From assembly GCA_030407085.1 (NCBI GenBank), contig CM059582.1, positions 69,955,501 to 70,019,500 on the forward strand: DNA of 64,000 bases, written 5' to 3'. Made by a program: the position numbers and the translations under genes. The notes under the pieces are model-generated. The model was not told where the DNA came from. It saw only the letters and a list, made by a program, of their open reading frames with translations, and did not search any database. Shown piece by piece: positions 1 to 11,137 of this stretch. The first letter of the stretch is position 1. The number at the start of each line of letters is the position of its first letter. Origin of the DNA: Trichopria drosophilae. Its lineage: Eukaryota; Arthropoda; Insecta; Hymenoptera; Diapriidae.

Positions 1-1985
1 AATCGTAAGCGTTATCACGGAAATATGATGCCGTGTTACTTCAGGAGGTAATATGTGTACTGCTTTTTAAGTAAAGTTTTCTAATCAGTGCATTAACTTT
101 GCCAATACTCAAGCTCAAGGGGAGCAAAAACCGAAATTGAACGGATCTGCGTAATTAATTTGGCTAATACAACTGCGCCACAGACTTCGAGGCGCGATAT
201 ATTCTGCTACTTGAGCAAAGCAGCGAGAGTTCTCGTGGTAAGCAGGTCGACTTGGAATACGATAGACGGCCTTGTATTTTCCCACTCTCCAATCATTCTT
301 CACTCTTATCTAATTTTTCTTCAGCTCCTTTCTCACTACGTACACTAATGACCATCTTTGTACCACTAAAATCCATTTTAGATACCTATTTTTATATACT
401 TTAAATTTTCTCCTCTCTTTATAACCTAATATTTGTACAGGATAAAACAATGCCTCATTACTATATTGTCCAATAACTTCAAACTTCGTTTCAAAATCCC
501 CCTAAAATTTTCTCTCTCCATAATTCCATACGCAAAGTATTGCAACTCTCTACTTTCTCACCGTCTCATTTCTCCTCCTTCTATCCACGGCATATTTCTA
601 ATTCTGTCCAATCCTACTGATTTTTCATTTCATAACTTCCTCATTTAATTCTGAATATCTTTTTAACTTAACTTTCTTTCTTATTTTCTTTTTACTGTTA
701 ATCACCTTTCCTCTCCACTTTTATTTTCATTTGTTCCTCCCATGGTCCCTATAAAATTTTCTAACCACGCCTTCATCCAAATATCCTTACTCACATACTC
801 GTTTTTCTTTTTTCCCTCATTTATAAACTATCACACCTGTATTCATGTTCTATGCCTATTTTCTCCATGTTCTTTTATTTTCTTTCTTTCTTTTCACACG
901 TTACTCAATATGCTCTCCTCCATTTTATGACTTTACCGTGGTTTATCACCATAGGTACCAGCCTACATTTTTCTATTCCTTTTCCGTTTTACCTTTATTG
1001 CTGCTCTTATCCCTTTCTCAAATTCCTCGGTATCAATTTCCTAGAAAACGAGCTATGTTCTTCATCTTCCACATCATCATCCTCTTTCCCACGAGTTTCC
1101 CAAATATACAATATTTGATTGATACAATATTTGATTCCGTTCTACATTCGACTTCCATTTGCTTCACATTTCCCAACGCCTGACAATTTACTATTCCCAA
1201 GACTATGACTGTTCTTCCTCCCACTTACTCATACGTCAATACCCATTCCTTATTACCTTTCTTTCATTTTTAACAAAACTTTAACTTACTTATTTACAAC
1301 CCTATCATTGCACCTTCTTTCCTTGTAATTTTCTCTGTTTCGTTTCCCTTCCTGCATACCACATCTGTCCTCTCTTCTTATTGTAGTCTTAAAATCCCCC
1401 ATCACCAATAAATTATGTTTCCCACTGTCTTTTAGCATTTTTATCAAATTTTGTAATCCTTATTTTCTCCATTCCTAATTATACATTACAATAAATAAAA
1501 TAAACATTCATTTTTTTTCAATTTTTATCTCTCTTCCCTGTATTCACTCCATTTCGTCAAATGGCACTTCCTAGCCAGTACTCCCGTAGTTTTTCCATCT
1601 TTAATTCTTCCTTTGTAATACCCCTTATTAGCCGACTGTCATTCCATTTCCATCCTTCATTTTTTCCATTCATTTTCTTCTGCCCACAGTTCTGAAAACA
1701 TAGTATCAACTAATCTCTTTCTAAAATACAGAAATCTTCATCATTCTTTCTTCACCTAACAACATTCAATTAGTTTTATCCCACACTGTTGATTTCAGGA
1801 GGTTTTATTTTATTATTTCTATTAAACTTCTTACACCCCTCCCTTCTTTTCACTCTCCTCTTTCGTGTGCACGGCTCTAAAATATTATTTTCAATTATAT
1901 ATTCCGGCTCCTCATCCCATACATCCGCGTTCCCATCGACCGAACAGTACTTTTACATATTTCACTTTCTCTCGAATGATTAGTG
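1..1985 (-). repeat. Pyrimidine-rich tract, possible decayed LINE endonuclease
   Basis: No intact gene is visible. The plus strand is strongly C/T-rich, so the minus strand is purine-rich, as LINE coding strands often are. On the minus strand near 1385-1430 one frame reads LLVMGDFKT, which resembles the GDFN motif of an apurinic-type LINE endonuclease, but stops and frame changes surround it. The short plus-strand ORFs here are Phe/Ser/Leu-rich products of the base bias and are not credible proteins. The LINE assignment rests on one short motif. Confidence 0.25.
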
Positions 1986-3063
1986 TATCACTTTAAAACC
2001 GCGTGAGTACTTTAGGTTGTCTACACGCGTGTAAACGAACATGAGTTACTGAAGCCAGGAACTTGCGTACCAGATTTTTGTGAAAAAGTAACTTTGTTTA
2101 GATTTTAGCCATTTAAAAAAGTACCTTTTATTATTTTTTTAATCTACCATGGTGGAAAATATTCCTCTTGTGAAGATAAAGAAAACGGAACTTGGTTTAG
2201 GTATGTGTCATATGTGTGAATCTCTCTGTAATGCTTTAAGCATTTCATTTGACTGAAAATCATTATTTTTTAAGTGCAGACTAAAATGGTCCAAGCAACT
2301 TTCTAACCCTGGGCCCATTTTTCTTTAAGACTTTTTTTACATTATTCAACCTGGTATATGATTAATTTTTCGACTGGAAATTTGAAAAGTCAATTAAAAA
2401 ATCTCGTTGAACTGTCTAAACGCTGTTAATTAAGTTTCTTTTTGGATTTAGAAAAATAATTGTTAAAAAATAAGCGGCTTCGCTTTTTTTTACTTTTTAT
2501 GGCTCTAGAATGTAATTGTGTAAGGCTGATTTTTTTAAAATCAAATTTTAAAAGTTCCACGGAATTCCTCATATATGAAATGCCAGGATAGGAAGAGTTT
2601 GAATGCAAAATTATTTCCGTGCATTGAATACTTGTGTTTACACGGTCATCATGAACTTTCGATCCACGGAGCAGTTTCTAGCAGTTTTGAACGTCTCGAA
2701 TTAATTGAAGTATCAAGCGTTCTGTTAAATACATTTATTATATGTTTCTACCACTGGTAATTAATTTCGTAAGTAGTGAGAGCCAGCTGGTTAGGTCTAT
2801 ATGTATGCTCCGCTCTCCATACACTGAGAGAAATTTAAGATTACAAACATGCTAGTAGAGATAACTGCGATGCAAAACGGGAGATGGCTGCCATTCCTAA
2901 ATTAAGATAACGGCTGCCTTAGTTTGGGACAGCACTTGTCTTAAATACGGACAACCGGTATTCTATTGGAAAGGGACGGCAGCCATACTGCGTACAAACG
3001 TGGTGGTATAACAGTCGTGTTTTATTTTGGAACAGCAGCCGTATTAAAAGTGGCATGGTGGGT
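1986..3063. other. Intergenic, AT-rich, no convincing gene
   Basis: Only short ORFs. An ATG in a strong context (ACCATGG) lies at 2149 and is followed after 52 bases by GTATGT (2201), which could be a short first exon, but nothing supports it. At 2822 the sequence CACTGAGAGA matches the terminus of the MITE found at 29028-29810, so a truncated MITE end may lie here. Confidence 0.3.
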
Positions 3064-3072
3064 GTTTTAGGG
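3064..3072 (+). repeat. 9-bp target-site duplication, left copy
   Basis: GTTTTAGGG directly precedes the left end of the foldback element and is repeated exactly at 6620-6628, directly after its right end. A 9-bp duplication is typical of Mutator-like and some foldback elements. Confidence 0.8.
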
Positions 3073-3074
3073 GA

Positions 3075-3300
3075 TACGGCGCAGCTGTCCGAAGTGCCAT
3101 TTGTCCGAATCCGGAAAACCAATATGGCGGTTACGGATCCGTAATGCAAAATTTCTTCCGTCTACAGCGCCATCTGTCCGATTCGCCAACTGTTCGACGC
3201 GTCAATTGTCCGAATCGGAATATTTAATATGGCGGTTCGCAGGTTGCGCGCGATTGGCGGAGCCGAGCGCCGGCGGAAAATCTACAGTCCTTGCGTGTTA
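3075..3300 (+). repeat. Left terminal inverted repeat with subterminal motif array
   Basis: Four spaced copies of a TGTCCGAATCGG-like motif (near 3087, 3102, 3174 and 3207) and two copies of AATATGGCGGTT (near 3120 and 3229) lie here and, inverted, in the right terminus. Repeated subterminal motifs are the usual form of transposase-binding sites. AANATGGCGG also fits the YY1/Pho binding consensus. The open frame across it is a by-product of local GC content. Confidence 0.6.
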
Positions 3301-3365
3301 ATGCTTCGAATAAATAACTGCGGCTAGCAGTTTATCAGCCGCTTTGCAGCCTATCATATGTAAAG

Positions 3366-3451
3366 GATTGTAGTAGCCGAGTGGTTAAAGCGTTCGACTT
3401 ATGAATATAACCTTTGTAGTTCGCGTACTCGCAGATGCTTTTTTTTTTTTT
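3366..3451 (+). other. tRNA-like Pol III promoter segment, outer left arm
   Basis: The 11 bases at 3374-3384 (TAGCCGAGTGG) match the tRNA A-box consensus, followed by TTAAAGCG as in Ser/Leu tRNAs. A weak B-box-like stretch AGTTCGCGTAC lies at 3418-3428, and a run of T from about 3438 would terminate Pol III. The anticodon arm does not pair convincingly, so this is a tRNA-derived pseudogene or SINE-like head rather than a functional tRNA. Confidence 0.55.
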
Positions 3452-4450
3452 TTCTTTTTTTTTTTAGGAATTTATTGTAATTTCTTAAATGCTATTCAAA
3501 TTATTTATTGTGTATTTTTTAAAGGAATTTTTAATTTTTTAAATATACTTTTTAACGTAATTTAAGTTATTTTTTGTACCTTATTTTGTCGAATATGACG
3601 TTAAATAAAACTGAAACGTGTTTTCTCCAATTTTATTAATACGAATCATTATTATTAATTACAGAAATGATTAGATAACACGTTTTATAAAATAGTTGTA
3701 TTAAATAAATAAATTTCTACAGTTAGAAAAATATCGCCAAACTGTTTTTAATTCTTCTTTATCCTCCAAAAATCAAATTAATATGTCACAATACTTTTTA
3801 CGTAAATAAAATAGTAGCTTATGTTATGCAAAAGATCTGTAATTAATTCAATCATACCCATCCATTTTCAAATACTTGGAATGTTGTTTTTACTAATTCT
3901 AATTTTATGAAGCTTTAAATAATGCTCAAATATAATTAAAATTAAAAAATTCTACGAAAACGATATTATGAAAGTAATAATAAAAATACAACACATCGTC
4001 TAAACTAGTAGTATTAAATACATAATTTTCTGAACTTGGAAAAATTTTGCCACAGTTTTTCACTTCTTATTTATCCGCCAAAAATGAAATTCATGCGTAA
4101 TATTATTTTTTTCCGATTGAAAGTAGTACCTAATATTATGCAAAATGATCTGTAACTATAATGCAATTATACCAATTCAATGCTCATTATTTGGAATGTT
4201 GTTACTAAATATTTTGTATTTAGCTTTAAAAATATGCTAAAAAATAATAAAAATTTAAAAAAATGTTCTGTAAAAATAATGATAAAAAGATAATACATTG
4301 TTTAAACTATCAGTAATAAACAAAATCATTTTCTAAAGTTAGGAAAATATTGAGACAAGGTTTTAATTTCTTATTTATGCGCCATAATCAAATTAATTAA
4401 TATAATGAGTGCGGCTGCAGTTTATCAACGGCTTTGCGACAGGAATATAA

Positions 4451-4540
4451 CAAGTTCGTTTAGTCGACTGGTTAGAGTGCTTGCCTTCCGTGTATGATAT
4501 TTGAAGATCGCGTACTGGCAAGTGCATGTCTTTTTTTTTC
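4451..4540 (+). other. tRNA-like Pol III promoter segment, inner left arm
   Basis: TAGTCGACTGG at 4461-4471 is A-box-like and GGTTAGAGTGCTTGCCTTCC follows as in many tRNA D and anticodon arms. A degenerate B box (AGATCGCGTAC) lies near 4505-4515, then a T run. It differs in sequence from the outer copy but has the same layout and the shared ending CGCGTACT. Confidence 0.5.
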
Positions 4541-5467
4541 TGTTGTTATTAATTTTATTGTTATGTTAATATTATAATTTATTAAATGTTATTTAAATTA
4601 TTTATTATATTGTTTTTAAAATATTGTAATATTTTAATGAAATTTGAAGTCTTGAAATATATTTTTTTCACATAATTTTATACATTTTATAGTTTTGTTT
4701 TAAATATTTATAATTTTTTTTATTTACAATGTTAAGCGTAATTTTCTGTTTTATCGTTGTGTGGATTTATATCGTCCTTAAAGGGGTTCTATAAAGTGAT
4801 TGACCGATCAGTAAATAAAAAATGACTAAATCGATTTATCAAAATTTGGGATTTGTAAGGGCAATTCTAAGTACTATAGACGTTTTTCTAGAAAATACCA
4901 CAGACATTAATTGAGAACTGGCAGATAATGTTCGGAAATAAAAAAAAAGCACTTATTTCCGCAATTTTTACAAAATCGTTTCTTTAATTTTTATTATTTT
5001 TCAGAATATTTTTAAAGCTTCATAACCAAGATTTGTAAAAACTACGTTCCAAGTAATGGACATTGAATAGGTAGGAACGTATTAATTTCAGATAATTTTG
5101 GATAACATAATCTGCTATTTTATATACGTAAAACATATTATTACATATTAATTTGATTTTTGGCGGATAAAGAAGAGGTTCAAATATTTTGGCGATTTTT
5201 TCCTACCTGTAGAAAATTATTTATTTATTACTACTAATTTAGAAAATGTATATAGTAATGCCTGACGCTGATAATAATGATTCTCACAAATAGAAATATA
5301 ACCAAAATAAGTTACAAAAAATATATCATAATTACGTGAAAAAAATACATTTCAAGACTTAAAATTTCATTAAAATATTACAATATTTTAAAAACAATAT
5401 AATAAATAATTTAAATAATACTTAATAAATTATAATATTAACATAATAATAAAATTAATAACAAAAG

Positions 5468-5556
5468 AAAAAAAAACATGCACTTGTCAGTACGCGATCT
5501 TCAAATATCATACACGGAAAGCAAGCACTCTAACCAGTCGACTAAACGAACTTGTT
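5468..5556 (-). other. tRNA-like Pol III promoter segment, inner right arm
   Basis: Inverted copy of the 4451-4540 segment. Its A box, B-box-like stretch and terminator (plus-strand poly-A near 5467-5476) face outward to inward as the mirror image of the left arm. Confidence 0.5.
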
Positions 5557-6239
5557 AAAAATAATTCATGCCGCAAAGCCGTTGATAAACTGCTGCCGCA
5601 CTCATATTATATATTAACTAATTTGATTATGGCGCATAAGTAAGAAATAAAAACCTTGTCTCAATATTTTCCTAACTTTAGAAAATGATTTTGTTTATTA
5701 CTGATAGTTTAAACAATGTATTATCCTTTTATTATTATTTTTACAGAACATTTTTTTAAATTTTAATTATATATGAGCATTATTTAAAGCTTCATAAAAT
5801 TAGAATTAGTAAAAACAACATTCCAAGTATTTGAAAATGGATGGGTATGATTGAATTAGTTACAGATCTTTTGCATAACATAAGCTACTATTTTATTTAC
5901 GTAAAAAGTATTGTGACATATTAATTTGATTTTTGGAGGATAAAGAAGAATTAAAAACAGTTTGGCGATATTTTTCTAACTGTAGAAATTTATTTATTTA
6001 ATACAACTATTTTATAAAACGTGTTATCTAATCATTTCTGTAATTAATAATAATGATTCGTATTAATAAAATTGGAGAAAACACGTTTCAGCTTTATTTA
6101 ACGTCATATTCGACAAAATAAGGTACAAAAAATAACTTAAATTACGTTAAAAAGTATATTTAAAAAATTAAAAATTCCTTTAAAAAATACACAATAAATA
6201 ATTTGAATAGCATTTAAGAAATTACAATAAATTCATAAA

Positions 6240-6328
6240 AAAAAAAAAAAAAGCATCTGCGAGTACGCGAACTACAAAGGTTGTATTCATAAGGCGAACG
6301 CTTTAACCACTCGGCTACTACAATCCTT
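6240..6328 (-). other. tRNA-like Pol III promoter segment, outer right arm
   Basis: Inverted copy of 3366-3451 with an intact A box on the minus strand and a poly-A run on the plus strand that would be a Pol III terminator. It differs from the left copy at a few positions in the anticodon region. Confidence 0.55.
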
Positions 6329-6390
6329 TACATATGATAGGCTGCAAAGCGGCTGATAAACTGCTAGCCGCAGTTATTTATTCGAAGCAT

Positions 6391-6616
6391 TAACACGCAA
6401 GGACTGTAGATTTTCCGCCGGCGCTCGGCTCCGCCAATCGCGCGCAACCTGCGAACCGCCATATTAAATATTCCGATTCGGACAATTGACGCGTCGAACA
6501 GTTGGCGAATCGGACAGATGGCGCTGTAGACGGAAGAAATTTTGCATTACGGATCCGTAACCGCCATATTGGTTTTCCGGATTCGGACAAATGGCACTTC
6601 GGACAGCTGCGCCGTA
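6391..6616 (-). repeat. Right terminal inverted repeat
   Basis: Near-exact reverse complement of 3075-3300, including the subterminal motif array. The last bases CCC at 6617-6619 differ from the GA at the left end. Confidence 0.8.
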
Positions 6617-6619
6617 CCC

Positions 6620-6628
6620 GTTTTAGGG
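6620..6628 (+). repeat. 9-bp target-site duplication, right copy
   Basis: Exact repeat of 3064-3072. Confidence 0.8.
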
Positions 6629-7479
6629 CATAGCACCTCTGCTCCGCTATATCCATTATAGCTAATCTCGTAAACTTCTCTTGGTGTACGTATAACATGT
6701 ACACGTGCACTCAAACATACTTCCAAAGTGAGTCAAAATTCCACTTCACACAAAAATAGCATGCATCTATACAATGATAGGGCGCGTAGCGTCGGCTATT
6801 TTAACGAACCCATAATACATAAATTGGTTACCGCAGTGAGGTGACCTTAACCATATAAAACTTCTCTGGGATGAGTTTGATCGAAATATACGAAAACTGC
6901 AGCTAACCAATTAAAAACGGCTCAAATGTATCCAGGAAATCATTTCCATGCGCTTTATTAAATATTTTTCGATTCTTATATTTAAACAGGCAATAATAAC
7001 TATAAATTTTTCTATGTAACTCATTATTTTCTAATAGAGGGCGCTTACATAACATATATCTACATTCATTTTTAAATCGTATTATCTATGAGATAATTTC
7101 CTAAACCTTTTCTTTATAATTTTCATATCTTTTTCTTTCTTTATCTAAAGCAGAAATTTTTAAATCATTTCTATTCATTCCTTGAATTTATTTCACCGTT
7201 AAAATCTATTTTTGGGTTCATGAAATACACAAAATTGACATTTATGATATGAATGCAATGTTACACATGCCGAACAAATTAATTTGTATTTATATACATT
7301 GTACGTATAATATTTTATAAATTGTATATCCATAACATGATCTAATTTCATAATGTATTTCTTTAGGATTGTCATTTATTTTCCTCTTAAGGGTTTTAAA
7401 CATTAAAAAAAAAAACATTTAATAACTATCTTTTTATCTATTTCGGAAATTCAGTCAATAATAGTGGTCAACACAAAGA
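6629..7479. other. Intergenic, AT-rich, nothing recognised
   Basis: No ORF of note, no clear repeat and no regulatory signal that can be supported. Confidence 0.5.
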
Positions 7480-9062
7480 TGTTACAGAGATAGAAATAGC
7501 TAATCTGTGTTAATTTTGGGTCGCTGAATCCGAATCCGATAGTGAAAATGTTTTATTATCTCTTGTTTCCATGTAATGTGTGGATAAAGTTGCAAAACAC
7601 GTCATTTTCTCCATTATTCGAGGAAGTACATTTTTCAATTGAAACACGACAAAAGCTTCAATGATAGCTTAAAACGAAGCTTATAACGTCTATTTCACGC
7701 ACAGAAAATTCCTATATAGACTCGGTAAAAAATTATTTTCTTAAATGGGCATTTGTTTTTAAGCGCAAACTGTTGTCTCACTTGAACTACCTGTTACTCC
7801 AGCTCATTTCGCCGCGCTGTCGACTAAAATTCTGGCGAGCTTGTGACTGCTTGAAACCGAATGTTATAAGTACAAAGATGTATTTTTATTTAATATAACT
7901 ATTTCATAATGTTTTTTAGGTTGCAGATTACGATTCTGATGTTAAAATTAAGATTAATCGGACGACAGCTATCAAAATCACCACCACGTAGAGACAAAAT
8001 GCATTTATTTTTGAAATTTAAAAAAAAATTATGACGTCCGGTAAAGAACATTGAATTTTAATTATTAAAAAAATACAAATAAAATGATGACAGTATGTTA
8101 AAATACATTTAATTAATAGACAGATTTCCCCATCTTCAGAGTAAATGATGCAAATCACAAAAATTTAGAAAACGAAAAGATAGATAATGCGTACCTACAT
8201 TAAAAACGAATGTCGTCGATTTTGACTATAAAATGAATTCAAATTCTCCACAATTCATATCTCAAAACAGGCTAAATGATTTGGTTAGGGATTTGAGACT
8301 TGTTTGGGATTTTGAGTTTACTGATTTTGAGACGTACAAAAAGCAAATTTGAATTACTGGCTTCCAGATTTCAAGAGTGAAATTTATTTAAAAAGGGAGT
8401 AAAAGTAACTACATTTCGTAATCGTTATATTGATTTTGTTCAATTTTTCAAGAATACCGATTATTTATTGTAATGTGCAGGACCTCATGTCGGCGATGGG
8501 TATTGAGTACCACATTGAGCAGTGGCGTTTATTTATAGATCCGTCGAAATTACGCCTTAAAGCAACTTTACTGCACAATGGGTATGAGATACCATCCATT
8601 CCAATAGCTCATGCAACCCACATGAAAGAGACTTATGAAAACATAAAATTAGTTTTAAGCTCTATAAATTGCAATCGCCATCAATGGTATCTCTGTGGAG
8701 ATTTGAAAGTGGTCGCTTTTTTACTTGGTTTGCAACAAGGTGATACAAAACAGGAGTAACTGGTAGTTTAGGTGAGACAACATTTTGCGCATGTAAACCA
8801 ATGCCCATTTAAGAAAATAATTTTTTACTTGATCGTATATGTTCTTTTCATGAAATAGAAATTATAAGCTTTATTTTAAGCTGTAATTGAATCTTTTATC
8901 GTATTTCTACTGAAAGATATACTTCCTCGAACAATGGAAAAAAGTGACGTTTTTGTAACTTTATGCCCACATTACATGGAAACAACAGCTAATAAAAAAT
9001 GTTCACTATCAGATTTGGATTCAGCGACCTTTAACTATTTAACTATTTTCATCTCTGTAACA
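7480..9062. mobile_element. Inverted-repeat element with arms of about 310-325 bp
   Basis: The left arm (7480-7802) and right arm (8752-9062) are imperfect inverted copies: both start at the outside with TGTTACAGAGAT and share a GGTCGCTGAATCC-like block, a TGGAAACAA-type block and the inner ACTACC..GTTACTCC end. The central segment contains the broken ORF at 8430-8759. No clear target duplication is seen at the outer ends, so the boundaries may be eroded. Superfamily unknown. Confidence 0.6.
8430..8759 (+). pseudogene. Fragment of an arthropod repeat-associated protein of unknown function
   Basis: The frame from about residue 18 (QDLMSAMGIEY) to the end reads as a conserved protein: WRLFIDPSKLRLKATLLHNG, then IPIAHATHMKETYENIKLVL, then WYLCGDLKVVAFLLGLQQG. 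From memory this resembles a family found in many copies in insects and hydrozoans, where the GDLKV motif is followed by a Cys-rich segment. Here the frame ends right after QQGDTK, at the inner edge of the right inverted arm, so the Cys-rich part is missing. The function of the family is not known to me; multicopy occurrence inside an inverted-repeat element suggests a transposon-linked gene. The N-terminal MILFNF residues are probably not original. Confidence 0.5.
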
Positions 9063-9382
9063 TTTAATTGTCTCAAATTTGTTGACAAATGTAATTATTA
9101 CTATTTATTTCTTGAAGTTTATTTTACTTGTAAAAAAACACAAGTTCTTATTAGCAAAGATATTATACTACACAAATTTATCAGCAAGCATGAATACATT
9201 GTTATTGTACAAAAAAAAAGCATTGAACTCATGCAATGAGGCCAAGTTCTTTCTGAGTAAAGGAACCATTACTGAATCTAATATACAATAATTGTCAAGG
9301 CAAATTTTTAATTTACACTCGGGACTCCACTACACATTACAAATAATATAAATAAGAAGTAATTAATACTTATTTTAAGAAG
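9063..9382 (+). repeat. Decayed dispersed repeat, shared with 25160-25440
   Basis: About 200 bp here (CAAGTTCTTATTAG, AAAAGCATTGAA, GGCCAAGTTCTTTCT, AATATACAATAATT blocks) recurs in the same order and orientation at 25160-25440. The short ORFs in it are not conserved between the copies. Confidence 0.45.
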
Positions 9383-9850
9383 AAAGTATCTAAACTGCTG
9401 GATGCAAAGGACGAAGATAGTTCTCGAACTGGTGGCCTTGCTAAAATTATTAAGGTCAAAATAGGGGCAAGAGTTACGATTAGGCGAAATATTGATGTAA
9501 CATTGTTAATGGAACAATTGGAATAATACTTTAAATTTCTTATTCTCCAAACGGCACTGCCATAGATTCAGTGAAAATTAAATTATCAAATGGGATAGAA
9601 CATTCCATCGCAAGAGTTAGTTATTAGGAAACAATGTACATTGTACCTCAGTTATGGTATAACTGTTCTTAAAAGCCAAGGTCTCAGTTTAAAAAATGCA
9701 GTTGTAGATGCTGGAAATACCATTTTCAGTTGTGGGCAAATTTACGTTGCTCTTTCTCGAGTAAGTACGTTGCAAGGTTTTCATCTGATAAACTCTGATC
9801 CTCACTTAGTTAAAATGAAACCGGTGTTGATGAAATTCTTGATAACAAAT
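9383..9850 (+). pseudogene. Helitron-type (Pif1-like) helicase, C-terminal remnant
   Basis: Three consecutive pieces in different frames resemble the C-terminal part of a Helitron Rep/helicase. 9383-9523 reads SRTGGLAKIIKVKIGARVTI then RRNIDV, like the helicase segment before motif V. 9541-9620 reads SPNGTAIDSVKIKLSNG. 9641-9840 reads TVLKSQGLSLKNAVVDAG then YVALSRVSTLQGFHLI, which is Pif1 helicase motif VI (VALSR). A TAA at 9524 and at least one frame change break it. The upstream helicase motifs and the Rep domain are absent. It marks an old Helitron copy whose tail continues to about 10430. Confidence 0.75.
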
Positions 9851-10430
9851 TGTTATAAACAAGTATTTTTTAAACACAAAAAAAAACACGGGTATTTTAT
9901 TTTTGGCATATATCCTATTTCCAATAGTTAGTTTGACGCTATCTGATGGGCCTTAATTAACGCACTTTCTAAGTAATTAATATGGAGAATATATTCCATA
10001 ACTATAGTAAACGAATATTAAAAGTGGAAAATAAAAAAACCTTACAAAATTATGACGAATACCCAGACGTAACTTAAAAAATTGCGATAAACATTTTTTT
10101 TTTAATTTTTTGTTTTGGGCCCTGAATTGTGATGCTCTTCAGTTTATAAATATTGATCGAAAGTTGGACGAGAAAAATAACGTAAATTCATAATTATTAT
10201 TTGTAAAGCAACGGATTTTGAAGATAGATAAAATCATGAACGTATTCTTTAAAACGTGGAAGTAATGAAGACACTTCTTATGCACTGTTTAATATACCAG
10301 TGCATATGGCTAAAGTATTTAATGTTTATTGGCAAAGAATATACAGAAATTAAAAATTTTGTTGTAATATTGTAAATTTATATTGTTTTTCACTGTCAAC
10401 TGTCGATAAATATTTAGAAAATTTAGAGTT
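9800..10430 (+). repeat. Helitron-associated tail repeat, copy 1
   Basis: From the end of the helicase remnant to about 10430 the sequence matches 31735-32350 closely in the same orientation (blocks such as GATGGGCCTTAATTAA, GAATATATTCCATAAC, CCTGAATYGTGA, AAGACACTTCTTATGCACTG, CACTGTCAACTGTCGATAAA). Homology ends at the same point in both copies, which probably marks an element end. Confidence 0.6.
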
Positions 10431-11137
10431 TTTCTATTGATGAATTCACACGACAACTTTGAAATGAATGGTGATGGGCAAATAAAGAAAGAACGATCAG
10501 AAACGTGACAGAGAATTATTATAAGAAGTCCTTTTACGGAAAAAAATTATATACATGTAAATGTGCATATTATTAATTATTTCAACATTACTTCCAAAAT
10601 AATATTTCAATTGAACATATTCTAGGTTGTACGATCTTCCAATCGTGTTCGCCCGTCGCAACGACAGAGGAAGCCAGCGTCGGTAAGGTAGGGCGCGAAG
10701 CCAACCGTGAGTCAATCAGACTCGTGTTCCCCCGTCGATTTTTCGGGATTTTTCCGGCAACGTCGCGAGATTGTACGCTCGTGAATTGTTCTCTCGCGCA
10801 GTTTTCCACGAGTTTCAGTCTGTAACGAGTCCGTAAACGTTCAACATCGAATTTGAAAAATAAGAGTTTGCACCTCTCGCGAGTCTACGCGTCACGCGTG
10901 AAACGAAAAAATGGATGCGACCGCGTCGCAATGTATCGCGGAATAGTTCGTCTAAATAAAGGCCTACGTAGAAATCAAAGCAGTGAGGTTTTTCTTTTAC
11001 CTCGCCGAGGCGCCTGCTCCCGAGACTATCCTCGCGAGCCCCGTGCTTCGCAAAAATAATACATACGCAGTGAAGTACAAATCAAATATTAACTGTTGAA
11101 ATTTAGTATTTATTAATAACAAAACTTTTCAGAAGAG
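10431..11137. other. Non-coding, GC-richer block with CpG, no gene recognised
   Basis: 10640-11060 is markedly richer in GC and CpG than its neighbours and has overlapping short ORFs on both strands without recognisable similarity. It could be a promoter or untranslated region, or the 3' flank of the LINE. Nothing more can be supported. Confidence 0.3.

Larger units (their letters stand above)
3073..6619. mobile_element. Foldback (long-TIR) transposable element
   Basis: A 3,547-bp unit whose two halves are inverted copies of each other about a centre near 4845. The outer roughly 390 bp of each arm (3075-3460 and 6230-6616) is nearly perfectly inverted. Further in, the arms are imperfect and hold tandem AT-rich units of about 300 bp that recur near 3690, 4000, 4300, 5000 and 5790. 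A second strong inverted block lies at 4400-4720 and 5280-5600. Each arm carries two tRNA-like Pol III promoter segments. No transposase is encoded, so it must have been moved in trans. The exact 9-bp flanking duplication identifies it as one insertion. The superfamily is uncertain; Mutator-like is suggested by the duplication length. Confidence 0.85.

Noticed and set aside
845..1183. 112-codon plus-strand frame rich in Phe, Ser and Leu
   Set aside because: Product of a C/T-rich strand, with overlapping frames of the same bias. No start context or similarity.
3101..3301. Open frame in the left foldback terminus, repeated inverted at 6390-6710
   Set aside because: It lies in a GC-rich terminal inverted repeat whose structure explains the conservation. 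It has no protein similarity and covers the subterminal motif array.
3366..3451. Functional tRNA gene
   Set aside because: A box is good but the B box is degenerate and the acceptor and anticodon stems do not pair.
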